64,000 nucleotides of DNA from Bacteroidia bacterium (GCA_025999935.1 BNXY01000003.1:23952-87951); one strand, 5' to 3'. Numbered from the stretch's first letter, positions 27,489 to 35,842 are shown. Notes: generated from the letters alone by a model not told the origin. A program made the numbers and translations.

Positions 27489-27731
27489 ATGTACAGGCAA
27501 GTATTCACCCCGACATTCGGAGATATTTCGATTTCAATTCCGCCGAGTTGGTACGGACAGGAGATTGAAGTGATAGCATTTCCATTGACAGAAGTCCGGC
27601 AGGAGCCGGAACCTGATTTGGTCGCGGAACGCCGCCGGAAACGCGAAGAAAACAGCAGGAAATATTCCGTCAATTTCAAAGAGGTTGGATTTAAGTTCGA
27701 CCGCGATGAAGCCAACAATTATGACGAGTAA
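27489..27731 (+). CDS. Antitoxin partner of the PIN toxin
   Basis: 80 residues. The N-terminal half (FGDISISIPPSWYGQEIEVI) resembles the beta-strand start of the small antitoxins that pair with PIN nucleases; the C-terminal half is charged (ERRRKREENSRKY) and probably wraps the toxin. No standard VapB name applies with certainty. Its stop lies 11 bases inside the next gene. Confidence 0.7.
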   Translation: MYRQVFTPTFGDISISIPPSWYGQEIEVIAFPLTEVRQEPEPDLVAERRRKREENSRKYSVNFKEVGFKFDRDEANNYDE

Positions 27732-28125
27732 GTTAGCGGTAGATACCAATATAATTGTCTATCTCCGCTCTACGGACTATCCCGAAAAAAGCAGGAAGGC
27801 GAATGAACTTCTTGACCATTCGCCTGTCGTGTCCGTGCAGGTAGTTTCGGAATATTTGAACGTAACCAAGCGATTGTTTAAATATCCCAAGCAGAAAATC
27901 ATGGAAATATGCTTGGCCGATTTGGACGGATGCCTCATACAGCCTGTTACCTACGCCACTTTGCAACGGGCAAAAAACCTTATTGACCGTTACGATTTTC
28001 AGATTTTCGACGGTATCGTTGTTGCTTCGGCTCTTGAAGCCGGTTGCAACACCTTGTATTCCGAAGACCTGCAACATGGCTTAATGGTAGAAAAACAACT
28101 GAAAATCGTCAATCCGTTTATATAG
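27721..28125 (+). CDS. PIN-domain ribonuclease toxin (VapC-like)
   Basis: 134 residues starting at the ATG at 27721 (MTSKLAVDTN). Acidic active-site residues are visible: Asp in AVDTNIIVYL, Glu in VSEYLN, and Asp in FQIFDGIVVASALEAGC and SEDLQHG. PIN toxins cut RNA and are held inactive by the upstream antitoxin. The antitoxin-toxin overlap and the promoter of their own make this a complete module. Confidence 0.88.
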   Translation: MTSKLAVDTNIIVYLRSTDYPEKSRKANELLDHSPVVSVQVVSEYLNVTKRLFKYPKQKIMEICLADLDGCLIQPVTYATLQRAKNLIDRYDFQIFDGIVVASALEAGCNTLYSEDLQHGLMVEKQLKIVNPFI

Positions 28126-28145
28126 ACGGCATAAAATTTCAACTG

Positions 28146-28189
28146 AAAAAGCGTGTAAACCAATCATCAAAGGTTTACACGCTTTTTTT
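28146..28189 (+). terminator. Right-boundary hairpin of cassette 4, terminator-like
   Basis: GCGTGTAAACC (28151-28161) and GGTTTACACGC (28172-28182) with a 10-base loop and a T-run; the last copy of the island repeat. Confidence 0.85.
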
Positions 28190-28221
28190 GGTGTAATAAT
28201 AATTTTAAAAAATAGAAATAT

Positions 28222-28380
28222 ATGGAATTAGTAAGCAGAATCAAAAGTATCCTGGTCAGCCCCAAAACAGAGTGGCAGACCATCGAGGCGGAAAATGCGC
28301 CTCACGCAAAAGTGTTTACCTCGTATGTCGTGTCGGCAGTTCTTTCGTTCGTGCTCGCGGCAATGCTTTTAGTCAATTAA
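28222..28380 (+). pseudogene. N-terminal fragment of a Yip1-family membrane protein
   Basis: 52 codons: SRIKSILVSPKTEWQTIEAE followed by the start of a membrane helix (FTSYVVSAVLSFVLAAMLL). This is the normal N-terminus of Bacteroidota Yip1-domain proteins, which are about four times longer. The frame ends inside the palindromic repeat at 28374, which supplies the stop codon. Confidence 0.65.
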
Positions 28381-28447
28381 AAATTACGAATTACGAATTA
28401 CGAGAGGGCTGTCCTGTATCGTAATTTGTAATTTGAAATTCGTAATT
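28374..28447 (+). repeat. Palindromic AATTACGAATTACG repeat, copy 2
   Basis: Related to 22428-22491: same left and right phrases, different middle. It again starts at the end of a reading frame and provides the stop. Confidence 0.75.
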
Positions 28448-28455
28448 CAAAAAGT

Positions 28456-28790
28456 ATGGACGAGAAAGATAAAGACCGGAAAGACGAATGGCCGGACGAC
28501 GACCAGGTCATTTATATTCCTGACGAGGAGTATTACAGCTTTATGCAATCGCTCCGCAAATTGGAAGGTTCGTTTACGTACTTCCTGCCCAAGAAACAGG
28601 GCGTATCGGGGTTGGCTGAAACGAGCGTAAGCATGTGGGATTTGAGCGTAAATGCGCATTATTTATTCTCCGTTGCCGACAAGATTTCGGTTTATCCCTT
28701 AGCCGATTTGGGAATTTTAGGATTTATTTCCAAGGGAGGCTTTTTGCGTTTTTATCAACCTGTATTATCAATCATTCACTGGGAAATGGT
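28456..28790 (+). pseudogene. Chimeric fragment of an outer-membrane beta-barrel protein
   Basis: An acidic N-terminus (MDEKDKDRKDEWPDDDQVIY) is followed by a piece typical of small OMP beta-barrels (TYFLPKKQG, WDLSVNAHYLFSVADKIS, VYPLADLGILGF), after which the frame becomes nonsense and enters the 3' end of the convergent gene (it stays open to 28911). The signal peptide and most strands are missing. The N-terminal segment has no recognisable family. I mark the end by where barrel-like sequence stops. Confidence 0.55.
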
Positions 28791-28799
28791 AAGTGAATA

Positions 28800-29492
28800 T
28801 CAACAGCCGCAATCCGGTTTTAATGAGACGCCGGTTTCGGAATATTTTTTCACTATTTTCAGTTGTCCGTCCACGATTTCGGAAACCGTATCAATCTGTC
28901 CGTTTTCGTAGTAGCTTACGGATTTGATGTATTCTCCGTTTTTCAGGGTCGATACAATCCGCTTGGCGCCTGAATTGTAATATAGTTTGTAAGTATGCGT
29001 TCTGTTTTTATCCCGAGGAATAACTTCTTCGCTCTTTATTTTTCCATCCGGAAAATAAGCATAGCGGGATAAAAGCACACCTTTTTTGTAAGTCCATTTT
29101 TCGGCAAGTGAGCCATCCGGAGAGAATTTCTGACACAAGCCGTCCATTTCCCCATTGAGATAATTCTCTGTATCAGTGATTTTTCCTTGAGCGTATTTTG
29201 TCAGCAGGCCGTTTAGTTTATCCCGTTTGTAGGTTTCTTCTTGATTGAGCGCTCCCGAAAGGTCGAAATATTTCCAGACCCCTTCTTTAAGCCCTTTTTC
29301 ATAGACCCCTTCTGTTTTTGTTTTCCCATTCTGCTTGTAAAATTCCTTGTACGAACCTTCCTTCTTATCATTTAATTGATAATAGGATAGGGTATAATAA
29401 GGCGCCTCTTCGGTAATCAACCGGGGCGGGTCTTGGGCAAACATGCTGATATTAGCCCACAAAAGCGAAATGAGCAGAAATCTAATTTTCAT
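28800..29492 (-). CDS. Secreted MORN-repeat (YwqK-like) protein
   Basis: 230 residues from the ATG at 29492, with a signal peptide ending near SMFAQ. The body is a series of MORN-like repeats of about 20-25 residues (GLKEGVWKYFD, NGLLTKYAQGK, NGEMDGLCQKF, YENGQIDTVSE). Such proteins are often labelled YwqK antitoxins, but no toxin gene is adjacent and the signal peptide argues for an envelope role. Confidence 0.7.
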   Translation of the reverse strand: MKIRFLLISLLWANISMFAQDPPRLITEEAPYYTLSYYQLNDKKEGSYKEFYKQNGKTKTEGVYEKGLKEGVWKYFDLSGALNQEETYKRDKLNGLLTKYAQGKITDTENYLNGEMDGLCQKFSPDGSLAEKWTYKKGVLLSRYAYFPDGKIKSEEVIPRDKNRTHTYKLYYNSGAKRIVSTLKNGEYIKSVSYYENGQIDTVSEIVDGQLKIVKKYSETGVSLKPDCGC

Positions 29493-29593
29493 GTGATTAA
29501 TTTGTTTTTTTATGGAACCATGGAACCCGCATTTAATCATGCTCTTTGGCGCAACTTTTGCATGCGGGTTTCATGTACACAAAGTCTAAAAAC

Positions 29594-30004
29594 TTACCAC
29601 ATAAAACGAACTAAAAAATTATAGTCGTAGTGAGGCGGTTCATTTAGTTTATAATCGTTGTACCTTAAAATAAAAGTAATATATCCCGGTTTAAATTCGC
29701 AAGTTACCTGTTCCGTCCAGCGATAGTCTTTGTCTATCCAATAATCGTCAAAAGGCAAAGGATAGAGGCTTTCGCCGATTTTGAGATAGGAATTTAATAT
29801 CCCTCTTTCATAGATATCACGAGTGAGGGCAGGCTCACGAAATTCGTAATAATAATAATCTCCGAAGTCATCGTCCTGTGCCAATTTCCAATGATTTACC
29901 GATACTGTGTATGTTTCCGTAAATGTGTTGACTTCCGGCGCTTCGTTGACAGTACAAGCCGAAACAGCCAAAATGAGGCAAGCTAAAAATATTATCTTTT
30001 TCAT
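29594..30004 (-). CDS. Small lipoprotein of unknown function
   Basis: 136 residues with lipobox AVSAC. The rest is rich in Tyr, Trp and Asp (FGDYYYYEFREP, DKDRW-like segment near the middle) and predicted mostly beta. No family recognised. Its start codon and the 82 bases before it are part of a 90-bp sequence repeated upstream of the SusC gene, so it may share regulation with that operon. It lies downstream of pepD on the same strand. Confidence 0.7.
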   Translation of the reverse strand: MKKIIFLACLILAVSACTVNEAPEVNTFTETYTVSVNHWKLAQDDDFGDYYYYEFREPALTRDIYERGILNSYLKIGESLYPLPFDDYWIDKDYRWTEQVTCEFKPGYITFILRYNDYKLNEPPHYDYNFLVRFMW

Positions 30005-30086
30005 GTGAAAATAATTTGAAAATGTGAAAATGTGCCAATTTGAGAATTTTCATCCTCTATGGCGTTTACTAAACATGTATGTTTCA
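29997..30086 (-). repeat. 90-bp leader repeat, copy in front of the lipoprotein gene
   Basis: On the minus strand this reads from TGAAACATACATG to ATGAAAAA and matches 45831-45920 with two differences. It contains the palindromes AAACATACATGTTT and GTTTAGTAAAC and ends on the start codon. Confidence 0.9.
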
Positions 30087-30111
30087 GGTTTCAAGTTCAC
30101 ATCTTCAAACT

Positions 30112-30152
30112 TGAAACCTGAAACCTGAAACCTGAAACCTGAAACTTGAAAC
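30112..30152 (+). repeat. Tandem TGAAACC heptamers
   Basis: About six consecutive 7-base units, one of them TGAAACT, ending at the stop codon of pepD; an inverse phrase (GGTTTCAAG) lies at 30088-30096. A non-coding short tandem array. Confidence 0.8.
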
Positions 30153-31631
30153 CTATTTATTGGGAACTTCTTTCAAAATGCCGGTCAGATAATCCCAGAA
30201 TTTCTGAACGGTTGCTATTTCCACTTTTTCGTCCGGAGAATGGGGAAATTTGATGGTTGGGCCGAAAGAAACCGTGTCTAATCCGGGAACATTCGACAGG
30301 ATGATGCCACATTCCAGACCGGCGTGCATCACTTTCACTTCCGGTTTCTGTCCGCGTTGTTTTTCAAAAACCTTGACCATGGTTTTCAAGATTTCGGAAT
30401 TGTAATCCGGATCCCAGCCCGGATAACCGTTTGCACTTGCCACTTGGTCTGCTCCGGCGTTGATGAATACGCTTTCCACGCTGCTGCAAATCGCCTGTTT
30501 TTTACTTTCGGACGAACTGCGCGCCAAAAATTTAACTTCAGTCAAACGGTCGCTCGATTGTACGATGGCCGTATTTACGGAAGTTTCGACGGTATCGGGA
30601 AGCTTAGCGAAAAAGTTGATTACGCCGTTGGGGCATCCTGCAAGGGCGTGTGTCAGTTTGCGTTGGACGTCGGCAGGAATCAGTTGAAGTCCTCCGGCAG
30701 GCGTTTCCAAATGTTCGGCTTTGAAGGTGATTTTATCTTCGATGCCGTCAAATTCTTTATTGAATAAATTTTGGTAATAGTCAACCATTTTCAGGAGGCG
30801 TTCATAATTTTCTTTTCCATCGACCAAGATGGTTGCAAAAGCTTCGCGAGGAATAGCATTTCGCAGGGTGCCGCCTTGGATGGAAGCCAAACGGATGTTG
30901 TAGGTCAGCAAGGCGTCTTTCAGGAAACGGAATACCAATTTGTTGGCATTGGCGCGTCCCAAATGAATGTCCACGCCGCTGTGACCGCCTTTCAGTCCGG
31001 TCAGGGAGATTTTTACCACTACATCTTCTTTGGGGACGAAAGTTTCGTTTGCGTATTGGAAAGCGGCGCTGACATCTTCTCCTCCGGCGCATCCGATATA
31101 TAATTCGCCGTCTAATTCGGAGTCGAGGTTCAGCATAATTTTCCCGTTGATAAATCCCGGACGGACGGCGATAGCGCCGAACATACCGGTTTCTTCGTCA
31201 ACGGTAAATAATCCTTCCAATGGGCCGTGTTCCAAATCTTTTGCTTCGAGAATCGCCAAGGTAGCGGCAACGCCGATGCCATTGTCTGCGCCCAAAGTTG
31301 TTCCTTTGGCTTTTACCCAGTCTCCATCAATATAAGCATTGATAACATCTTTGGTAAAATCGAAATTCAGTTCGGAATTTGCCTGTGGCACCATATCCAA
31401 GTGCGATTGGAGGATAATGGTTTGTTTATTTTCGTAACCCGGAGTGGCCGGTTTGCGGATGCAAATATTGCCGATTTCATCGCGTAATGTTTCTAAGCCC
31501 AATGTTTTGCCAAAACTTTCGATGAAAGCGGAAACTTTTTCCTTGTGTCCCGACGGACGTGGAATCTGTGTCAACGCATGGAAATGTTTCCAAACATTGG
31601 CCGGTTTCAGATCTAAAATACTGTTTGCCAT
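30153..31631 (-). CDS. pepD: Aminoacyl-histidine dipeptidase (PepD, peptidase M20)
   Basis: 492 residues, full length for the bacterial Xaa-His dipeptidases. Metal-site motifs in order: LQSHLDMVPQ (His, Asp), LGADNGIGVA (bridging Asp), VDEETGMFGA (catalytic Glu and ligand), and GGHSGVDI in the dimerisation domain. It is a cytosolic zinc dipeptidase active on carnosine-like and other dipeptides. No signal peptide. Confidence 0.94.
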   Translation of the reverse strand: MANSILDLKPANVWKHFHALTQIPRPSGHKEKVSAFIESFGKTLGLETLRDEIGNICIRKPATPGYENKQTIILQSHLDMVPQANSELNFDFTKDVINAYIDGDWVKAKGTTLGADNGIGVAATLAILEAKDLEHGPLEGLFTVDEETGMFGAIAVRPGFINGKIMLNLDSELDGELYIGCAGGEDVSAAFQYANETFVPKEDVVVKISLTGLKGGHSGVDIHLGRANANKLVFRFLKDALLTYNIRLASIQGGTLRNAIPREAFATILVDGKENYERLLKMVDYYQNLFNKEFDGIEDKITFKAEHLETPAGGLQLIPADVQRKLTHALAGCPNGVINFFAKLPDTVETSVNTAIVQSSDRLTEVKFLARSSSESKKQAICSSVESVFINAGADQVASANGYPGWDPDYNSEILKTMVKVFEKQRGQKPEVKVMHAGLECGIILSNVPGLDTVSFGPTIKFPHSPDEKVEIATVQKFWDYLTGILKEVPNK

Positions 31632-31679
31632 AATGATATGTTTTTAAGTGCACGGTAACATAAGGTGCACGGTTAATGA

Positions 31680-32681
31680 TTATTTTCCTTTATTGGCGAA
31701 AGGCAATGCCAAAACGCCAAACAAGCCGAATGCGGCGGTAAAAATCAGGGCTTGAATGGTATGTACGCAAAAAGCAAAAGCGCCGGCATCTATTGAACTT
31801 ATACCGAATCCCATCAATACTGCAATTACCATCGCGTGCCAGGCGCCAATTCCGCCCTGAACCGGGACAGCCACCGCAACGCTACTCATTCCAAACGCAA
31901 TCAATCCCTTGTTCCAACCCAAACTTTCCGTGAACGGGAATGCGAAAAAACAAATGTAAAAGTACAAATAATATCCGATCCAAATCAAAAAAGTATAAAA
32001 AAAGAATAAACTTTTTTCTTTCATTTGACCGATACTGAAAATTCCTTCCCAAATTCCGGTCAATGTTTGCCGGGTTTTTTTGATGATTTTATTTTCTTTG
32101 AATACGAAAAAACAGAGCCAGCCTGTCAGTACTAAGAGCAAGAGAATAGCATACGTCCAGAATGAAGTTAAAATAGCCGATAAAGCATCAAATGTTTCCG
32201 GATGCTGAACGAAAAAGGCGCGAAAATAGGGTACATTCATGGCAAATGCCGCAATGACAATGCTTGCCACAGCAATGGTATCCGATAAACGGTCGGTAAG
32301 CATAGTGCCTATCAGTTTGGTAAAAGGAATTTTTTCATAACGGCTTATCATCGTGCATCGCCAAACTTCTCCCAAACGGGGGACAGCCAAATTGACGCCA
32401 TAAGTGCCCAAAACGGCATAGATCAGATTGGATTTTTTTGCCCGGAATCCCAGAGGACGAATCAGTAAATCCCAGCGGTAAGCCCGCATAATATTGGCGA
32501 ACAGACCAAAAGGAAGTGAAAGGGCGATAATCCAGAAATTGACATCCTGTTTTACTATCTGCATAATTTCATTAAAGTCTAATATTTTAAACAATATCAG
32601 CCATAAAACAAATAAACCAAAAACCAATGGAATAAATGTTTTCAAAAATTTTGCCAGCGAAGACTTGAATTTTCCGGTCAT
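31680..32681 (-). CDS. Flippase-like membrane protein (LPG synthase TM family)
   Basis: 333 residues, about eight hydrophobic segments. PRLGEVWRCTMISRYEKIPF is the typical conserved loop of the UPF0104/LPG_synthase_TM family, and VPVQGGIGAWHAM matches the second conserved segment. These proteins may move lipids or lipid-linked sugars; no substrate can be inferred. It lies upstream of pepD on the same strand with a 48-base gap. Confidence 0.8.
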   Translation of the reverse strand: MTGKFKSSLAKFLKTFIPLVFGLFVLWLILFKILDFNEIMQIVKQDVNFWIIALSLPFGLFANIMRAYRWDLLIRPLGFRAKKSNLIYAVLGTYGVNLAVPRLGEVWRCTMISRYEKIPFTKLIGTMLTDRLSDTIAVASIVIAAFAMNVPYFRAFFVQHPETFDALSAILTSFWTYAILLLLVLTGWLCFFVFKENKIIKKTRQTLTGIWEGIFSIGQMKEKSLFFFYTFLIWIGYYLYFYICFFAFPFTESLGWNKGLIAFGMSSVAVAVPVQGGIGAWHAMVIAVLMGFGISSIDAGAFAFCVHTIQALIFTAAFGLFGVLALPFANKGK

Positions 32682-32706
32682 GAATTTATCTTGTTGTTTT
32701 TTTTAC

Positions 32707-32714
32707 TACTTTTG
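32707..32714 (+). promoter_or_regulatory. -7 element of rsmA
   Basis: TACTTTTG matches TAnnTTTG, 50 bases before the rsmA start, in the divergent gap with the flippase-like gene. Confidence 0.5.
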
Positions 32715-32764
32715 TTCGCTTGCAAAGATAATAATTTTTAATTAGGTAAACAAATATAATATTA

Positions 32765-33538
32765 ATGTATCATAGAGAAGTTCGTCCCAAGAAGGCTTTA
32801 GGCCAGCATTTCCTGAAAGATTTGTCTGTGGCTGAAAGGATAGCCGGCGCTTTATCTCCTTTTCCGGACTTGCCGGTTTTGGAAATTGGCCCCGGAACAG
32901 GCGTTTTGACACAGTTTCTGTTGCGGAATAAATCCGATTTGTCGGTTGTGGAACTCGACAAGGAATCGGTGGTTTATTTGAACAAACATTATCCGGAATT
33001 GAATGGCCGCATTATTGAAGCGGATTTTCTGAAATTGGATTTGAATGATTTGTTCGCCGGAAAATTTTGTGTGATAGGAAATTATCCGTATAATATTTCC
33101 AGTCAGATTTTCTTTAAAGTCTTGGATTACAAAGACAAAATACCCTGTTGTTCAGGCATGTTGCAAAAAGAAGTAGCGGAAAGATTGGCCTCCAAACCGG
33201 GGAAAAAAGCCTATGGAATCATCTCTGTGCTGTTGCAGGTCTGGTATGATATTGAATATCTTTTTACGGTCGGGCCGGAAGTTTTCGACCCGCCTCCCAA
33301 AGTAAATTCCGCCGTTATCCGGATGACACGGAACAGCCGGACGAGTTTGCCTTGCGATGAGACTTTTTTCAAAATAGTGGTAAAAACAGCTTTCAACCAA
33401 AGGCGGAAAACCCTGCGAAATTCTCTAAAATCCTTATTGGGAAAAGAAAATACCCTTTCCTGTTTGCCGATTTTCGACAAGCGGCCGGAACAATTGCCGG
33501 TGGAGGAATTTATTGAGTTGACGAATCTTCTTCAATGA
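32765..33538 (+). CDS. rsmA: 16S rRNA (adenine1518-N6/adenine1519-N6)-dimethyltransferase
   Basis: 257 residues. KKALGQHFLKD at the N-terminus, the SAM-binding motif LEIGPGTGVLT, and the catalytic NYPYN motif identify KsgA/RsmA. It dimethylates two adjacent adenines in the 3' hairpin of 16S rRNA during 30S maturation. Confidence 0.95.
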   Translation: MYHREVRPKKALGQHFLKDLSVAERIAGALSPFPDLPVLEIGPGTGVLTQFLLRNKSDLSVVELDKESVVYLNKHYPELNGRIIEADFLKLDLNDLFAGKFCVIGNYPYNISSQIFFKVLDYKDKIPCCSGMLQKEVAERLASKPGKKAYGIISVLLQVWYDIEYLFTVGPEVFDPPPKVNSAVIRMTRNSRTSLPCDETFFKIVVKTAFNQRRKTLRNSLKSLLGKENTLSCLPIFDKRPEQLPVEEFIELTNLLQ

Positions 33539-33597
33539 AAAAACAGCAGATATTTATTTTTTTGTCGAAATTAGTAGGCGTTTTCCTTTTTTAATTG

Positions 33598-33624
33598 TAT
33601 TTTTGTAAACCTTTTTTAAAAGGT
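33598..33624 (+). promoter_or_regulatory. corA promoter and leader palindrome
   Basis: TATTTTTG at 33598-33605 fits the -7 consensus. Directly after it lies a perfect palindrome, ACCTTTTTTAAAAGGT (33609-33624, 7-base arms, 2-base centre), at the expected transcription start. Operator or 5' hairpin; unknown. Confidence 0.5.
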
Positions 33625-33677
33625 AATTTAGTGATAACAAGATTTCTTTATTTCTTTTATTTTTAATTCTGAATGTT

Positions 33678-34616
33678 ATGTCCGAATTTAAACTCTTTTA
33701 CCACAAAGAAGGCACGATTAAAGTAAGTCGTAGCATTGATTTTATCAAGCAAATCCCGGAAAATCAAATATTATGGATTGACCTGAATGATGTGGACGAG
33801 GAGATTGAATCCCGCTTGGAAGACTTTCTAAAAATTTATATACAGGAAGAAGAGGAAATGATCGAAATCGAAACGTCTTCCCGTTATATTGAAACGCGCG
33901 ATACTTTGGTAGTAAATACCAACTTTCTATTAGGCACTTACGATAAAAATCCCGTTTCTTTCATTTTGAAAAACAACATTTTGATTTCAGTGCGAAGCGA
34001 AGATTTGGCTTCTTTTACCGAAACAGTTAAAAAAATATTCGCCAATCCGGAAAATTATCCGACCGGCTATCATGTTTTTCTTTCCCTGTTCGATACGCGG
34101 GTGGAATTTGATGCCGATATGATTGAAGAAATTACCCAGGAAATCACCCATTTGAGTAACAGCATTCAGGAAGCCGATGAAGACGCTTTGATGGAAATCA
34201 AGAACTTACAGGAAAAAACCATGATGTTCCGTGAAAATATCATCGACAAACAACGGGCTATTTCCAATATGTTGCGCAGTAATTTAGTTCCCCACGATTT
34301 GCGTCCGAAATTAACTATCCTTATCAAAGACATCAATTCTTTGTTGGAACACATTCGTTTCAGTTTCGACCGTTTGGATTATTTGCAGGATACTTTTCTC
34401 GGTTTGGTCAATATTGAACAAAACAAGATTATAAAAATCTTCACCATCGTATCGGTGCTGTTCATGCCGCCCACACTGATAGCCAGCATTTATGGGATGA
34501 ATTTCGGCGTGATGCCCGAATTGCATTGGAAATGGGGGTATCTGTTTTCTATCTGTGTGATGCTCCTTTCCGCTTCCGGATTTTTCTATTATTTTAAGAA
34601 AAAGAAATATATATAA
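33678..34616 (+). CDS. corA: CorA-type magnesium/cobalt transporter
   Basis: 312 residues. A large acidic cytoplasmic domain with long helices precedes two C-terminal membrane helices; the signature YGMNFGVMPEL lies at the end of the first. The basic KKKKYI tail is typical. It forms a pentameric Mg2+ channel. Confidence 0.93.
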   Translation: MSEFKLFYHKEGTIKVSRSIDFIKQIPENQILWIDLNDVDEEIESRLEDFLKIYIQEEEEMIEIETSSRYIETRDTLVVNTNFLLGTYDKNPVSFILKNNILISVRSEDLASFTETVKKIFANPENYPTGYHVFLSLFDTRVEFDADMIEEITQEITHLSNSIQEADEDALMEIKNLQEKTMMFRENIIDKQRAISNMLRSNLVPHDLRPKLTILIKDINSLLEHIRFSFDRLDYLQDTFLGLVNIEQNKIIKIFTIVSVLFMPPTLIASIYGMNFGVMPELHWKWGYLFSICVMLLSASGFFYYFKKKKYI

Positions 34617-34622
34617 ATACAC

Positions 34623-34758
34623 CCCTAAATCCCCTGAAGAGGACTTTTGGGTGGTGAAATTTTCAAATAAACAATAATAATAATTAATACTGTTTTTTTA
34701 TGAAAGAGAATGATAATCTGTACAAAAAAAAAGTTCCCTTCAGGGGATTTAGAGGCAC
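34623..34758 (+). repeat. Inverted repeat pair around the start of the epimerase gene
   Basis: CCCCTAAATCCCCTGAAG (from about 34623) is the inverse of CTTCAGGGGATTTAGAGG (about 34739-34756) with one difference. The second copy lies inside the annotated coding sequence and encodes the PFRGFRG segment. It looks like a dispersed intergenic repeat. Confidence 0.7.
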
Positions 34759-35809
34759 ATTTTTTATGCTTGCCGCATTTGCATTATTGGTAGTTTCCTG
34801 TGGGAAAAAAGAAGTTGTTGCGCCGATTACCGATTCGGGATTGAATCCGGCTAATTTTGTGACTATTACGGAGAATGGAGACACCACGCAGTTGTATGTG
34901 TTGAAAAATGCAAACGGAATGGAAGTTTGCGTGACGAATATCGGCGCCAGGATTGTGTCTGTTTGGGTTCCGGATAAAGACGGAAACAAAAAGAATGTAG
35001 TTATCGGTTATGACAGTATCCAACCGTATATGAGACTGAATGATTCTTACGGCGCGCTAATGGGGCGTTATGCCAATCGGATTGCGGACGCTTCCTTTAT
35101 CCTTGACCGCGTTACTTATCGTTTGCGGCCGAATGACGGGAAAAATACCATTCACGGAGGCCCGCGCGGTTTTGCCGGGCAGTTTTTTAAAATCGAACAA
35201 TCCGGGGCACAATCCTTGACTGCCAGCTATTTTTCCAAGAATTTGGAAGAAGGTTTCCCCGGCGACTTAAACTTGGCGGTAACTTATACCCTGACCGATG
35301 ACAATGCTTTGAATATCGACTATCAAGCGACCAGCAATCCGGCTACGGTTCTCAATCTCACGAATCATTCCTATTTTAATTTATCCGGTGCAGGCGCCGC
35401 TACGATTGAAGACCATTCGCTTTATATTAATGCTACTGAATACACTGAGCTTGGCGAAGGGAAAATTCCGACCGGCAATTTTGTGAAAGTAAAAAATACG
35501 CCGTTTGATTACACCCATTTGCAGCCGATAGATATCAAAACGTCTTATGATTTAAATTATGTGCTTCTGAATAAAGGAAATATCAAAGAAGTGATAGCCA
35601 AAGCAGTGAGTAAAACGACCGGAATTAGCATGGAAGTATTTACCACCGAACCGGGTGTTCAACTGTTCACTCCCGGCTGGGTTTCTTCGTTTTGTTTAGA
35701 AACGCAGCATTTCCCGGATTCTCCCCACCATCCGAATTTTCCGTCAACGATTCTTCGGGTGGATTCTGTTTATAACAGCACTACCATTTATAAATTCGGA
35801 ATAGAATAA
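34700..35809 (+). CDS. Aldose 1-epimerase (galactose mutarotase), lipoprotein
   Basis: 369 residues; signal peptide with lipobox LVVSC (Cys34), so anchored in the envelope. The mutarotase fold shows NTIHGGPRGF, LTNHSYFNL (catalytic His) and FTTEPGVQLFTPGW (catalytic Glu). The first 22 residues come from a dispersed repeat; the ATG at 34766 (MLAAFALLVVSC) may be the original start. It interconverts anomers of hexoses, and stands before a hexosaminidase gene. Confidence 0.88.
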   Translation: MKENDNLYKKKVPFRGFRGTFFMLAAFALLVVSCGKKEVVAPITDSGLNPANFVTITENGDTTQLYVLKNANGMEVCVTNIGARIVSVWVPDKDGNKKNVVIGYDSIQPYMRLNDSYGALMGRYANRIADASFILDRVTYRLRPNDGKNTIHGGPRGFAGQFFKIEQSGAQSLTASYFSKNLEEGFPGDLNLAVTYTLTDDNALNIDYQATSNPATVLNLTNHSYFNLSGAGAATIEDHSLYINATEYTELGEGKIPTGNFVKVKNTPFDYTHLQPIDIKTSYDLNYVLLNKGNIKEVIAKAVSKTTGISMEVFTTEPGVQLFTPGWVSSFCLETQHFPDSPHHPNFPSTILRVDSVYNSTTIYKFGIE

Positions 35810-35842
35810 ATAATAGTTACACATAATCACAAAAAACAAAAA

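Noticed and set aside
18195-28189. Integron attC sites as explanation of the GGTTTACACG hairpins
   Set aside because: The core does not fit the GTTRRRY/RYYYAAC consensus, no integron integrase is in view, and cassettes with their own promoters are unusual for integrons.
28800-29492. Toxin-antitoxin function of the YwqK-like MORN protein
   Set aside because: There is no neighbouring toxin and the protein has a signal peptide; the family name alone is not evidence.
30112-30152. CRISPR-like repeat array
   Set aside because: Heptamer units without spacers and without cas genes; a simple tandem repeat.
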